Part shown: piece after piece, positions 33,521 through 42,991 of the stretch
Layout: each line of letters begins with the position of its first letter
Position numbering within the stretch: the stretch's first letter is position 1
Assembly: GCA_027450145.1 (NCBI GenBank)
Contig: DAIDKH010000030.1
Coordinates: 1-49,802 of the forward strand
DNA: 49,802 bases
Reading direction: 5' to 3'
DNA from: Chthonomonadaceae bacterium
Lineage (GTDB): Bacteria > Armatimonadota > Chthonomonadetes > Chthonomonadales > Chthonomonadaceae
The notes under the pieces: generated by a model
What the model was told of the DNA's origin: nothing
Databases searched by the model: none
What the model saw: the letters and a program-made list of their open reading frames with translations, nothing else
Position numbers and translations under genes: made by a program

Positions 33521-34726
33521 GTGCGAATGTTTTGTACCGCATGTGGCACTCAGAACGGTGATGATGGCAGGTTTTGCAAACAGTGTGGAAAGCCGTTGGA
33601 GCGACCAGCGGATACAGTAAGTGAGGAGACAAATCCGATCTTGCTGGAGCGAGCTTATCAGGCACGGCGTGATGGTAATCTCGATAGAAGTCTTACAATA
33701 TGTCGTCTTGCAGTTGATCGTAACGGAAATGACACCTCTGCGTGGTCGCTACTAGGACAAATCTACGAAGAGATGGGCAACATTGAGGAAGCGTTACGAG
33801 CTTATGAAAAGGTAGTCGCTCTTAACCCCGGCTCGATTGCAGATCGAATTAAGCTAGACGAACTTCGTGGTGAGGCACCACCAGCTAACGAGCGTCCACA
33901 TGTGATGCTCGCTGCTCCACAGGTAAATTCGGCAGCCCAACCTAGTACCTCTCGCTACATTGCTGCATCGCTCGTGTTCCTCGGCCTGGCAATTGTGGGT
34001 AGTGCCATCTATATTGCACGGCGGCCAATTGTGGTGAACACTCCCACCGCAGCCACTAGTCGTGCTCTTAACAGCCCGGTACCTTCGTCAGCTACTCAGC
34101 AGCGGGAGATTGCTTCAGCACCAACATCTACCGCGCCCGCGGATCCAAGGCAGTACGGAATTAACTCGCTTCTCCCTCCAACGGTTATTTACGAACAACC
34201 GCCTAGCCAAACAAGCATTCCAGAGCAGGTCTATTCCTCTCCTCTACCTAGCATCAAGCCAGCGCCCAAAACCAATTCATCCCGCCCGAAGTCCGTCGAC
34301 GGACACAGCAAGATCGTTATCGATGTTGGGAAACATGAACCTACGACTGCAGACTCATCTCCAGGTGAAAAGATTGAACTTCAGGTTGGCGCTAGTCCAA
34401 ATGCCAATTCGGTTCCGTCGCATCCCAATGAGAATGCGCGATCGTACATGGCAGTCGCACAGGCTGAGCAGGTAAACGGTGATTATCAAAAAGCGATCTC
34501 TGCTTACACTGGTGCGCTGCCTACTGCCGCCGACGACCAGGCCTCAATACTCCAGCAAATTGCGTTGTGCTACCAGCATTTGCACGATTACCAGAATGCA
34601 ATATCGAACTATCAACAGGCAATTCGGGCGTACAATGCGCTTGTTGCAGCTGGAAAGCGAACTGTTGAATCTAAGTTTGGCATACAGGCTTGCAAGGCAG
34701 GAATAAAAACATGCAGCTTACAGTAA
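33521..34726 (+). CDS. Zinc-ribbon/TPR membrane protein
   Basis: 401 residues. An N-terminal zinc ribbon (MFCTACGTQNGDDGRFCKQCGKP, in parts CTAC and CKQC) is followed by TPR repeats (LLERAYQARRDGNLDRSL; IYEEMGNIEEALRAYEKVVALNP), a membrane helix at about residues 147-167 (ASLVFLGLAIVGSAIYIA), a Pro/Ser/Thr-rich linker and a second TPR-like part (QAEQVNGDYQKAISAYTGAL; CYQHLHDYQNAISNYQQAI). The first TPR part would be cytoplasmic and the second outside, so it may connect the two sides; no function is known. Start GTG 33521 or ATG 33527. Its end overlaps the next gene by 16 bases. Confidence 0.78.
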   Translation: MRMFCTACGTQNGDDGRFCKQCGKPLERPADTVSEETNPILLERAYQARRDGNLDRSLTICRLAVDRNGNDTSAWSLLGQIYEEMGNIEEALRAYEKVVALNPGSIADRIKLDELRGEAPPANERPHVMLAAPQVNSAAQPSTSRYIAASLVFLGLAIVGSAIYIARRPIVVNTPTAATSRALNSPVPSSATQQREIASAPTSTAPADPRQYGINSLLPPTVIYEQPPSQTSIPEQVYSSPLPSIKPAPKTNSSRPKSVDGHSKIVIDVGKHEPTTADSSPGEKIELQVGASPNANSVPSHPNENARSYMAVAQAEQVNGDYQKAISAYTGALPTAADDQASILQQIALCYQHLHDYQNAISNYQQAIRAYNALVAAGKRTVESKFGIQACKAGIKTCSLQ

Positions 34727-36522
34727 ACAGGTGGCAAACCCAAACAGTAATCGGTTCAATGGCACTGCTTTGTATATCGCCCACACTTAGCGCAGCACAG
34801 TCTAGTAACTCCTCCGATACCCGTGTGCCTACCATTTTGCTGTTCGTCAAGCGACCCGCTGGCATGCGCCTGAAGATCGGCGACCCCATTCTAGAAATGT
34901 CGGATCTATTGCTTACTGGCATTGAGCAAACAGGAAAATACAAAGTTAAGTTGTTTGATCCCAATGAGCCGTCGATTACACAGGCAGTTTCATCAGGACG
35001 GATCCCGGCGGGTCTACTGCAGCAACCAATCACCTTAAGTGCCTTGGAAACGGCCGCGTCGGCTTTGAATCTAGGCCATGCATTGCTCGTATCTCCATCA
35101 TTTTCCCGATCCGGAATGACCGTCAATGCCCAATTCGGAGTGTTGAATGGCCCGAGTATTTGGACGACGGCCATGTCGAATGGCTTTAATCTCCAGGATC
35201 TCGCAGCCCTAAGGGGCTTAAGTGGTCAAAAGCGGCAAGATGCAATAATATCGCTCGCAGTTGACGACATCACCGCGCAGATTGGAGCTCCGACGCATTT
35301 TGCTGGTGCTATAAAGTTAAGCGAGGTCAAAAAAACCAACCTTATCGCCATGCCGGGGCAAAAGCCTCAACCGTCTTCTGGCCAAACTGTTCAGCCGGCC
35401 AAAGTTGCACCTAACGTTAATGGCACGTCGCCTGCCACAGGCAGCGGCACCTCTGACGGTTCGCTCACCAGAATGCCAACGGCTGCCTCAGGCCAAACCG
35501 AGGACTTTGAGCGCCAAGCTGAACTGTATGCCAACAACGGTGATGTAACATCTGAGGTGGTCATGCTGAGGCGCGCGATTAACCAACACCCAGACCAGGG
35601 CAAACTGCGTGTGAGGCTTATCACTGCCTACCAGCAGCTAGGGTTGGGGAGTCTTGCGATGCAAGAGGCTTCGCGCGCTATATTACTGGATCCTGGAAAT
35701 GTGGATCTAAAACTGATGTATGGTACCTCCTTGCTTAATGCAGGTAACCTCAAAGCTGCTATGCAGGTCTTAAGCGGCTTGGCAACAGCCGCACCTAAAA
35801 ATGCAAAGGTGCTGTTGGCATACGGTGACGGCCTTATGGCTGATGGACATTTTAATGAGGCAGTAACGGCCTATCATTCCGCAGAAGCGTTACCAAATGG
35901 AGGAAATGCACCTCACTGGCGTCTAGCAATTGCCTACGCCACACAGGCTGACGGTGACACGGAGTTCTACAATCGCAGCCTGGCACAGCTTGCAAAAACT
36001 GCAGACGCATCTGGTGGTATGCCCGTTGGGTATCACAAGGTGTGGGTTACACTGCTAGCGCAGATGGACAGTAGAATAAGGGATATGTCGGACGTCGTTA
36101 GAAACTTGTACACGCAGGCCACCAACGGAAGCGCCGATCCCAATGCCCTTCAAGCGACAGTCACCGGGCTGACTACGCGAACCGCAGCGTTAAGCACTTA
36201 CCTTAATCAACTTCCTCATCCACCTGGAACGGCTGATATTTCCGCACACTTTGACCAGGCGGCGGCATTGTTAAGCCAATCGGCTGCAATCCTGCAGGAT
36301 GCCATGAAACATCCCGAAAATGCTATTACGGAGATTCGTGGCTCGTTGTTGCTGGCGCGTGTAAATACGTTTCAGGCGCTCGCGAGTGGTGAGAAGCAGA
36401 TCCAAGGGGGCGCATCCTCCTCCGCGACGGATGGTAGTAGTACAGACTCATCTAGTAGTTCTGATTCTCCGTCTCAACAGGGAGGCAAAACGGGTGACGC
36501 CTTTAATAGCGACGGCGATTAG
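34711..36522 (+). CDS. Exported TPR-repeat protein
   Basis: 603 residues from ATG 34711 (AGGAATAAAAAC before it; the frame could begin at 34690). Signal peptide at about residues 10-30 (TVIGSMALLCISPTLSAAQ). A first domain of about 170 residues (VPTILLFVKRPAGMRLKIGD onward) is followed by a Pro/Thr linker and several TPR units: YANNGDVTSEVVMLRRAINQHP, YQQLGLGSLAMQEASRAILLDP, ALLNAGNLKAAMQVLSGL-like and DGHFNEAVTAYHSAEAL. The tail is almost all Ser/Asp/Gly. Probably a periplasmic scaffold for protein contacts. It overlaps both neighbours and belongs to one operon with them. Confidence 0.78.
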   Translation: MQLTVNRWQTQTVIGSMALLCISPTLSAAQSSNSSDTRVPTILLFVKRPAGMRLKIGDPILEMSDLLLTGIEQTGKYKVKLFDPNEPSITQAVSSGRIPAGLLQQPITLSALETAASALNLGHALLVSPSFSRSGMTVNAQFGVLNGPSIWTTAMSNGFNLQDLAALRGLSGQKRQDAIISLAVDDITAQIGAPTHFAGAIKLSEVKKTNLIAMPGQKPQPSSGQTVQPAKVAPNVNGTSPATGSGTSDGSLTRMPTAASGQTEDFERQAELYANNGDVTSEVVMLRRAINQHPDQGKLRVRLITAYQQLGLGSLAMQEASRAILLDPGNVDLKLMYGTSLLNAGNLKAAMQVLSGLATAAPKNAKVLLAYGDGLMADGHFNEAVTAYHSAEALPNGGNAPHWRLAIAYATQADGDTEFYNRSLAQLAKTADASGGMPVGYHKVWVTLLAQMDSRIRDMSDVVRNLYTQATNGSADPNALQATVTGLTTRTAALSTYLNQLPHPPGTADISAHFDQAAALLSQSAAILQDAMKHPENAITEIRGSLLLARVNTFQALASGEKQIQGGASSSATDGSSTDSSSSSDSPSQQGGKTGDAFNSDGD

Positions 36523-37351
36523 TGTAGTTTTATTCTGGACACTGTTGGTTGGCGGCCTATTACTTTCGCTGGGTGGCTCCTGGCAATCGCTGATCCGGTA
36601 TCGCGATTGGAAGCGTGCCGGAACGCTCGTCGGGTGCGAATCAGTACGAGCGGATCAGACCGTGCAGGTTGGAATGACCGGCACAGTAGCTTTTGCGGGT
36701 GCAACTAGAGCGAGTTCAGTGGAATGTTTAGTTAGCGCATGCAGTCGCTCGATTCTCACTCTGCGTCTTGATGGCTGGGAGGCCGGTATGCCGTCCTCCG
36801 CGCTTGGCGCTGGCCGCGTGGTTGATGTAATGCTTCGGTCTCCCCATGGGGTTCTAGAGTTCACTACTAACATTCGGAATTTAAGCGCTGTAGCAGGCGA
36901 CAGCCCTTCAGTATTTGTAAGCCTTCCGTTTTGGATAAGTCGTCGGCAAAGGCGGGGAGCCTACCGGCAGAAGCTGCTGATGCCTGTGACCATTCTCAAC
37001 GAACCCTGGCACACAACCAAAACCGGCGGCTTTTGTAGAAGCGGCATGGTAGACAACCTTTCTGCAAGTGGTTGCTGCATCGAACTTGAGGGCACTGGGT
37101 CACCGGCGCAGGCGCGGGCCACACTGGACATGCTTCTCACAGATACGGTTATTCTAGTGAAGCTACCAATTCCCGCTATATCGCGCGAACTTAATGCGCG
37201 TATAGTGGCGAGCGAACTGATTTCCGTGCGCGGAGGAAATGGTGTGCGAATCCGATGCAGTTTTTTCGATATGAAACCGTTTGAACAGGAGTTACTGGTA
37301 AGTGCTGTTTTCGCTGCCCAACGCAATAGCCTGAAGGCACGTACTGCATAA
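36494..37351 (+). CDS. Membrane-anchored YcgR-like PilZ domain protein (c-di-GMP receptor)
   Basis: 285 residues from GTG 36494, eight bases after GGAGG; the frame reaches back to 36386, but that part lies within the TPR gene in another frame. Membrane helix at about residues 9-27, then a YcgR-type front domain (TVQVGMTGTVAFAG through FTTNIRNL, LPFWISRRQRR) and a PilZ domain. The c-di-GMP motifs are intact: R154-x3-R158 in RGAYR, and N188-x-S-x-x-G193 in DNLSASGCC. Proteins of this build bind c-di-GMP and act on flagella or on polysaccharide export. It overlaps the TPR gene end by 29 bases. Confidence 0.85.
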   Translation: MTPLIATAISVVLFWTLLVGGLLLSLGGSWQSLIRYRDWKRAGTLVGCESVRADQTVQVGMTGTVAFAGATRASSVECLVSACSRSILTLRLDGWEAGMPSSALGAGRVVDVMLRSPHGVLEFTTNIRNLSAVAGDSPSVFVSLPFWISRRQRRGAYRQKLLMPVTILNEPWHTTKTGGFCRSGMVDNLSASGCCIELEGTGSPAQARATLDMLLTDTVILVKLPIPAISRELNARIVASELISVRGGNGVRIRCSFFDMKPFEQELLVSAVFAAQRNSLKARTA

Positions 37352-37377
37352 CTAACGTACTAAGTAAAAATGTGAAC

Positions 37378-37427
37378 GCTCCAATTCCGACAGGCCGCCC
37401 GGGTGGACGACTAATCTGAATTGGAGC
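37378..37427. terminator. Bidirectional terminator between PilZ and SDR genes
   Basis: GCTCCAATTC (37378-37387) pairs perfectly with GAATTGGAGC (37418-37427), lying between two convergent genes. The long loop can hold a smaller GC-rich hairpin. Confidence 0.7.
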
Positions 37428-37437
37428 AAAGACGCGC

Positions 37438-38205
37438 TCAGTACTTTGTGACCTGTTGCACAAGCCCGCCATCGATGTAGTAGGTACTACCGGTGACGTA
37501 CACTGCTTCATCACTTGCAAGAAACACTGCAACGGATGCCACATCCTCAGGCTTTCCGAACCGGCCCCATGGTATCTCACTAACTGCGTTTGCAGAGGCG
37601 ACAGGATCATTCAGTACTGCCTGGTTTATGGGTGTTGCAATTGCGCCCGGTGCGATATTATTCACGTTAATGCCCTTACTGGCGAGTTCAAGAGCCATAT
37701 TCCGCATTAACATGCGCATTCCACCCTTTGACGTGCAATATGGTGCGTATCCCGGAAACGGCACATCCTCATGCACAGAAGATATATTGATCACCTTGCC
37801 ACCGCTCCCCTGCTTTAACATTTCACGAACAGCAGTCTGTGCTACGAGGAACGCACCTGTAAGGTTGACTCCAAGTACGAAGGCCCAATCCTCGTCAGTA
37901 ATTTCCACGAATGGTTTTTTTACTTCCACACCGGCGTTGTTTACTACAATGTCAATTTTTCCAAATTTCGCGAGAATCGAGTTCAACATCGCTTCGACTT
38001 CACCACGCTTACTAACATCGGCAGGCACACCTATGCCTTCTGTTGCAAGTGAGGCGACCGTATCTCTAGCGGCCTCATCGCGGTTGCCGCCAGCGAGATA
38101 GTTCACAGCAACATGTGCGCCCTCCACCGCAAAACGCTTTGCAATGGCCTGGCCAATACCAGAATTTGCACCAGTAACCAAAGCAACTTTTCCGTTCAAC
38201 CGCAT
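37438..38205 (-). CDS. Short-chain dehydrogenase/reductase (glucose 1-dehydrogenase/FabG-like)
   Basis: 255 residues. NAD(P)-binding TGANSGIG near the N-terminus, NNAGVEVKKPF, the serine in INISSVHED and the catalytic YCTSKGG. The ending FLASDEAVYVTGSTYYIDGG is typical of classical SDRs annotated as glucose 1-dehydrogenase or 3-oxoacyl-ACP reductase. The substrate cannot be read from the sequence. The open frame runs to 38355, but GGAGGTGAACAG stands directly before the ATG at 38205. It is a single gene between convergent and divergent neighbours. Confidence 0.9.
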   Translation of the reverse strand: MRLNGKVALVTGANSGIGQAIAKRFAVEGAHVAVNYLAGGNRDEAARDTVASLATEGIGVPADVSKRGEVEAMLNSILAKFGKIDIVVNNAGVEVKKPFVEITDEDWAFVLGVNLTGAFLVAQTAVREMLKQGSGGKVINISSVHEDVPFPGYAPYCTSKGGMRMLMRNMALELASKGINVNNIAPGAIATPINQAVLNDPVASANAVSEIPWGRFGKPEDVASVAVFLASDEAVYVTGSTYYIDGGLVQQVTKY

Positions 38206-38648
38206 CTGTTCACCTCCCGTAGTTCCTACACTCATAATACCGACCAATTCACTATACGGTTTCAACGCTGTGCGCTTGCATTCCTGCCTACAATGCTTGC
38301 TGCTGTAGCCACTGCACCAACTTTCATAAATCGGATCTGGTCTGTGGGCATTCATATTGCCGCAGGTGTGGTTACATTTAACGGGATATGGGCGGACGTG
38401 GCAGGCGGGCTTGATGTGGCTTTACAGAATAATTTCGGCCTAGACGGTAATTATTGGCACGTGAACTTGGATAAAAGGTTCATATTAATTGACTAATAGC
38501 GATTTATTAAATGAACAACTGCGCCTGCGGAACGTCTTGATACCGTGCGGTAAGCACCCTGCAGCCGGAACTGCAGGGAACCACATGCTCTACCACCCTA
38601 ATTAAGAGGTTGATCTTTGGCTAGTAACCCCGGTTAAGGAGTACGCGC
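38206..38648. other. Intergenic region with one strong hairpin
   Basis: The 443 bases hold no convincing gene. A perfect stem CCCTGCAG/CTGCAGGG (38558-38565 and 38571-38578, loop CCGGAA) lies about 70 bases before the DUF1800 start and is probably part of its leader. A plus-strand frame at 38113-38496 begins inside the SDR gene on the other strand and has no ribosome binding site. Confidence 0.5.
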
Positions 38649-40019
38649 ATGAGCGTAGATGTTCACTCGAAAGAATACCAGCAGATGGCGCACCTGCTAC
38701 GGCGTGCCGGCTTCGGAGCAGATCATGAGACGATACAGCGGTATGTTCGCGACGGTATTCGCGCGACGGTCGATCGCTTGGTAAACTTTAATCCTGGCGA
38801 TGATCTGGTAGACGATGTTCAGGACACGTTGCAGTATGATGTTGGCTCAACTAGGGACCTAAATGAACTGCAGCTTTGGTGGTTGAACCGGATGATGCAC
38901 ACGCCTAATCCGCTGCAGGAAAAGATGGTTCTGTTCTGGCACGGACATTTCGTTTCAGCTTACCAAAAGGTGACAGATACGTCTCTTCTATTCCGCCAGA
39001 ACCAGCTTTTCCGGCGGATGGGAATGGGCAATTTCCGGGACCTTACCCAGGCAGTATCAAAAGATCCTGCGATGATACTTTATCTTGACAACCAGACGAA
39101 CCGGAAGGGCCATGCAAACGAGAATTATGGCCGTGAATTAATGGAACTGTTCACTTTGGGAATTGGGCATTACACGGAGGAGGACGTTCGGCAGGGCGCT
39201 CGAGCGTTTACTGGCTGGAGTCTCAATAGGGCGACTAAGGAATACATGTTTATTCCCTCCCAGCATGATTTCGGCACGAAAACATTCCTGGGCGAAACCG
39301 GTAATTTTAATGGCAACGATGTTGTTGACATTATTGTGAAGCAGCCTGCTTGCGCTCCCTTTATATGCTCAAAGTTATACAAATTCTTCATTCATGATAA
39401 CCCTACCCCTGCCGACGTTAAGCCATTTGCAGAGTTGTTCGTCAAACACAATCTAGACATCAAACCTGTGCTCACCGCAATGTTTACGTCTCCTGTGTTT
39501 TACAGCGATAAGGTGATGTGGCAAAAGTTCAAGAGCCCTGCAGAGTTCGTGGTTGACTCTTTGCGAACGACTGGATCAGAGATTCCTCTGCGTGGGGCAC
39601 CATATTCCATGCGAGCAATGGGGCAGGAGCTCTTTAACGCACCGAGCGTGAAAGGTTGGGACGGTGGAACAACTTGGATCAATACCACCACACTTTTTGC
39701 GCGCTTCAATTACTGTGTGCTGCTGTCCCGAATGAATGCAGCTAATAGTACCCTCCTGGACCAGATAGATCAGACGCTTGCTTCTGGCACGCTTCAATCG
39801 GATGGCGCTGTTGTAGATTACTACGCTGCACACATTCTTCATCGGCCCCTCTCACCAAACGCGAGGGAGGTGATGGTCAACTATCTTAACACAGGACGTG
39901 ATGGCAATCCTGAGCCGTTTGAAATACCCGACGGCGGCCGCGTAAAGCCAGAAACACGGCTGAAAGTCCACGGATTAGTGCACATGATCATGCTGGCGCC
40001 AGAGTTTCAACTGGTCTAA
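38649..40019 (+). CDS. DUF1800 family protein
   Basis: 456 residues of a family widespread in planctomycetes, armatimonads, acidobacteria and proteobacteria, nearly always paired with DUF1501. Typical blocks: HLLRRAGFGAD at the start, MVLFWHGHFVSA, NQTNRKGHANENYGRELMEL, FTLGIGHYTEEDVRQGARAFTGW (in two parts) and VKGWDGGTTWINT. The biochemical role is unknown; a part in exporting or handling outer surface proteins has been suggested for the pair. AAGGAG stands seven bases before the ATG. The DUF1501 gene follows after 42 bases. Confidence 0.92.
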   Translation: MSVDVHSKEYQQMAHLLRRAGFGADHETIQRYVRDGIRATVDRLVNFNPGDDLVDDVQDTLQYDVGSTRDLNELQLWWLNRMMHTPNPLQEKMVLFWHGHFVSAYQKVTDTSLLFRQNQLFRRMGMGNFRDLTQAVSKDPAMILYLDNQTNRKGHANENYGRELMELFTLGIGHYTEEDVRQGARAFTGWSLNRATKEYMFIPSQHDFGTKTFLGETGNFNGNDVVDIIVKQPACAPFICSKLYKFFIHDNPTPADVKPFAELFVKHNLDIKPVLTAMFTSPVFYSDKVMWQKFKSPAEFVVDSLRTTGSEIPLRGAPYSMRAMGQELFNAPSVKGWDGGTTWINTTTLFARFNYCVLLSRMNAANSTLLDQIDQTLASGTLQSDGAVVDYYAAHILHRPLSPNAREVMVNYLNTGRDGNPEPFEIPDGGRVKPETRLKVHGLVHMIMLAPEFQLV

Positions 40020-40061
40020 GGTCCGTGTTGGTCAACAAAGATTGTGAATAGGAGTAATTCC

Positions 40062-41363
40062 ATGTCATCTTCGCGACGTGTATTCATAAAAAATGGGCTT
40101 ACATTTGTTTCCATGGGTATGGCGGCTCCAGCAATGATTGCCAGGGCAGCCGCTGATGCTGCCTCATCTTCTGTGAACCCTGCCAAAAAGGGAAATATCC
40201 TGGTAGTTCTCCAGATGTTTGGTGGGAATGACGGTCTGAATACCGTGATTCCATATGCCGATCCGCTGTATTACAAAAATCGTCCAACAATTGGCATAAA
40301 GCAGGGGGATGTGGTGCAATTGGGGCCGAAGGTCGGCCTACATCCGGGCATGGCATCAATGAAAAGTCTCTTTGAAAAGGGGGTTCTCGGCGTCGTCCAG
40401 GGTGTCGGATACCCACAGCCTAACTTATCGCATTTTCGCAGTGCGGAGATATGGGAAACAGCTGATCCAACCTCCACAGTAGTTACGGAGGGGTGGCTTG
40501 GCCGATATTTTGACGATGATGGGCACCTGCGCGACAATCCACTAGCGGGTATCAACTTTGGTGCCGAACTTCCTAAAACGCTCTACTCCGACTACGGTTC
40601 TGTAGTGTCGATGCAGAGCCCGCAGACATATGGAATGACTACCCTCTCGCCGGTAGATGCACGCCCGGAGGTTGAGGCATTCACAAAGCTTTACACAACC
40701 GGAACGATGGCTGCAAACTACGACGATCTTGTAAAGAAAATAGGGGACGATGCGTATACTACCAGCGAGCAGATTAAACATGCCCTTCAGCTTGATGGTA
40801 AGCAGGAGCAAGAAGCGGCGTTAGGCTCCCCGTCACCCAGATCACTTGCCGCGCCAGCCTACCCAGTAGCTGCTCGGGGTGGTATGTCTCCGCTTGCGAA
40901 GAACCTCAAGATGGTCGCTCAGCTGATGGCTGCCGATTTGGGCACCCGCGTGTTCTATGTATCTCAAGGAGGGTTCGATACGCACGCGAACCAGGTACCA
41001 ACCCAAGCAGCTTTGCTGAAAGACCTTGCCGACAGCCTCACAGCATTCTACACAGATATTGAGCAACGAGGGCTTGCAGATCGCGTTACACTCGTCACGT
41101 TCTCTGAGTTTGGTCGTAGAGTGCAGGAAAATGCTTCGTTGGGCACCGACCATGGAACGGCGAGTTGCCAGTTCATAATCGGCGGCAAGGTAAAGGGTGG
41201 TTTGTACGGTACGTATCCTTCCTTGGAGGACCTGGACATGGGTAACCTTAAGTTCACAACTGACTTCAGGCAGGTATATGCGTCGCTATTGGATGATTGG
41301 CTCGGCGTGTCCTCGCAAAAGGTTCTGAACGGTACCTTCCAACCTCTGCAGTTTCTTTCTTAG
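40062..41363 (+). CDS. DUF1501 family protein with Tat signal
   Basis: 434 residues from ATG 40062 (AGGAG 8 bases before; the frame starts at GTG 40044). A twin-arginine signal, SRRVFIKNGLTFVSMGMAAP, predicts export of a folded protein. The rest has the alkaline-phosphatase-like DUF1501 layout: VLQMFGGNDGLNTVIPY, LHPGMASM, SHFRSAEIWETADP, SQGGFDTHANQ, VTLVTFSEFGRRVQENASLG and DHGTAS, with Asp/His residues suited to metal binding. The function is unknown. It works as a pair with the DUF1800 gene before it, and a strong terminator follows. Confidence 0.93.
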   Translation: MSSSRRVFIKNGLTFVSMGMAAPAMIARAAADAASSSVNPAKKGNILVVLQMFGGNDGLNTVIPYADPLYYKNRPTIGIKQGDVVQLGPKVGLHPGMASMKSLFEKGVLGVVQGVGYPQPNLSHFRSAEIWETADPTSTVVTEGWLGRYFDDDGHLRDNPLAGINFGAELPKTLYSDYGSVVSMQSPQTYGMTTLSPVDARPEVEAFTKLYTTGTMAANYDDLVKKIGDDAYTTSEQIKHALQLDGKQEQEAALGSPSPRSLAAPAYPVAARGGMSPLAKNLKMVAQLMAADLGTRVFYVSQGGFDTHANQVPTQAALLKDLADSLTAFYTDIEQRGLADRVTLVTFSEFGRRVQENASLGTDHGTASCQFIIGGKVKGGLYGTYPSLEDLDMGNLKFTTDFRQVYASLLDDWLGVSSQKVLNGTFQPLQFLS

Positions 41364-41381
41364 ACAATATGCCAATGAAGA

Positions 41382-41421
41382 AAAGAACCCTCCGTAGCAG
41401 AGCTAAGACGGAGGGTTCTTT
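41382..41421. terminator. Strong bidirectional terminator
   Basis: GAACCCTCCGT and ACGGAGGGTTC pair perfectly (about 41384-41394 and 41408-41418), followed by TTTCCTTT on the plus strand and by TTTTCTTC on the minus strand, between convergent genes. Confidence 0.9.
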
Positions 41422-41458
41422 CCTTTGGAAAGGTATGAGATGTATATCGGCTGCGATC

Positions 41459-42991
41459 TTAACGATGAACTTGCAGAGCACCTATAGATATTCCGTTTTG
41501 TGGCAGCGGCGTCCCAATAAGGTCTCGACCGCCATTATTGGGTAGTGTCAGCCCTGTGTGAGCCGCGGGTGAGTTGGCTCTAAGCTGGAATGCCCTTGCG
41601 AAATCTCTGCCCTCGCCAACCGCAATTGGGCCCACAAAGAGAGGGTCCGAAAACAGTGCGTGAGAGTCCGAAGGCAAGCCAATCTGTTTACCAAAGTACA
41701 GATTATTGTCGAATCGAGTGTCGATGGACTTACCAAGATGATACGCAACAGAGCCTGTGCTGTAGATAATGTTGTTTTGAAACAGAGTATCCTTAGAGTA
41801 ACCACCCCAGCTGTTTGACCGAAGGAAGCTGATGTCATTGCTATCCGATGGCTTCGGGCCAATTATGATTGTATTATTGTAAATTCGAGTGCCAATGCAA
41901 GGACCTGCAATATGAATGGTTGGAGAGAAGTTTCCTGGGCGATAACCGTCATCAACGCTCAAATTATAGCGAATAATAGGACTGACGTTACCGGCATTGA
42001 ACGACGGTGCAGAGCCACCATCGTCGCATACCAGTAGAAACCCACCCTCATTATCGTGGCTGTAGTTGTATTGAATGATGGTGTTCTTGCAGTCCCAATC
42101 AGCGTCAAAACCTTGCGCGTCACCTGTGATGCCATGCTGGCCGCTCACTTCGTTGTATTGAACGATTGTGTTGTCGCACCCCCATGGCCAAATTCCGGCC
42201 GCGTATTCGCGTAGCGGCAAATGCAGACCGGAGTCGCGAACTACATTGTATTCGACCAGGCATCCATCACATGCGATGGGAACAATTCCGTCGCCACCGG
42301 TATCAATGAGCGTATTATTCCGGATCACTACGTGGAGACTGGGATACCAGTTACTGCGTGAGGTGTACCCGCCACCAACGATCCCATTTCTGTCACACCG
42401 TTGCAGTACGCAGCCGCGTATGGTAAGGCCGTCAAAGCGAGAATGAACTGCACCTGTGCAGGTCCAGGCAATACCGGCACCGCCACCGGCGGATTTCACG
42501 AGCGATCCATTGACGTCATGGATATGGAGATTTCGTAGTACTATGTCATGACATGTGGTTCCGTCTGAGGCAAGCAAACTAACTCCCATCCGTCTGGGTT
42601 CTCTAGTAGGACCAAGGTTGGAGATTGCGAGGTCTTCCATGGTAAGATACGAGCAGTTGGTGATCTTTACAGTATTGTCAATTCCACCGCCAGCCAGCTC
42701 AGGATCTGCGCCATTACCATAGCGACCTATCACAATGCGTGAATGTGGAGTACCCTGGACATTAACTGCAAGATGCCCATTGAACGTCTCGCCCGCCCTA
42801 AATAGAAGCCTATCACCTGGCTTCAACGGTGCGTTGCTCGCCTTCTCTAGTGTCTTCCATGCGCTCGCCGGCGACGTGCCCGCGGCAGCATCGTTACCAC
42901 GTACGGAATCGACGTAGAACGAGGAGGCAAAGCAACAGGAAATGGATGAAATTGCTGCAAGAAATAGAGCAGCGAATCTGGTTTTGTACAT
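41459..42991 (-). CDS. Exported right-handed beta-helix protein
   Basis: 510 residues from ATG 42991; the frame can begin six codons earlier, but GGAG lies upstream of the later ATG (spacing 12). Signal peptide YKTRFAALFLAAISSISCCF, then SFYVDSVRGNDAAAGTSPASAW, a common opening of polysaccharide lyase-like beta-helix proteins. Repeating coils follow (VIRNNTLIDTGGDGIVPIAC; VEYNVVRDSG; VQYNEVSGQHGI; IQYNYSHDNEGGFLLVCDDG), ending with a PQNGISIGALQ type close. It may be a lyase or hydrolase of acidic polysaccharides, or only bind them. It stands between a terminator and the GH16 gene. Confidence 0.85.
   Translation of the reverse strand: MYKTRFAALFLAAISSISCCFASSFYVDSVRGNDAAAGTSPASAWKTLEKASNAPLKPGDRLLFRAGETFNGHLAVNVQGTPHSRIVIGRYGNGADPELAGGGIDNTVKITNCSYLTMEDLAISNLGPTREPRRMGVSLLASDGTTCHDIVLRNLHIHDVNGSLVKSAGGGAGIAWTCTGAVHSRFDGLTIRGCVLQRCDRNGIVGGGYTSRSNWYPSLHVVIRNNTLIDTGGDGIVPIACDGCLVEYNVVRDSGLHLPLREYAAGIWPWGCDNTIVQYNEVSGQHGITGDAQGFDADWDCKNTIIQYNYSHDNEGGFLLVCDDGGSAPSFNAGNVSPIIRYNLSVDDGYRPGNFSPTIHIAGPCIGTRIYNNTIIIGPKPSDSNDISFLRSNSWGGYSKDTLFQNNIIYSTGSVAYHLGKSIDTRFDNNLYFGKQIGLPSDSHALFSDPLFVGPIAVGEGRDFARAFQLRANSPAAHTGLTLPNNGGRDLIGTPLPQNGISIGALQVHR

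Noticed and set aside
38113-38496. 127-residue plus-strand frame upstream of the DUF1800 gene
   Set aside because: It begins inside the SDR coding region on the opposite strand and has no ribosome binding site; its second half looks somewhat protein-like but has no recognisable family.
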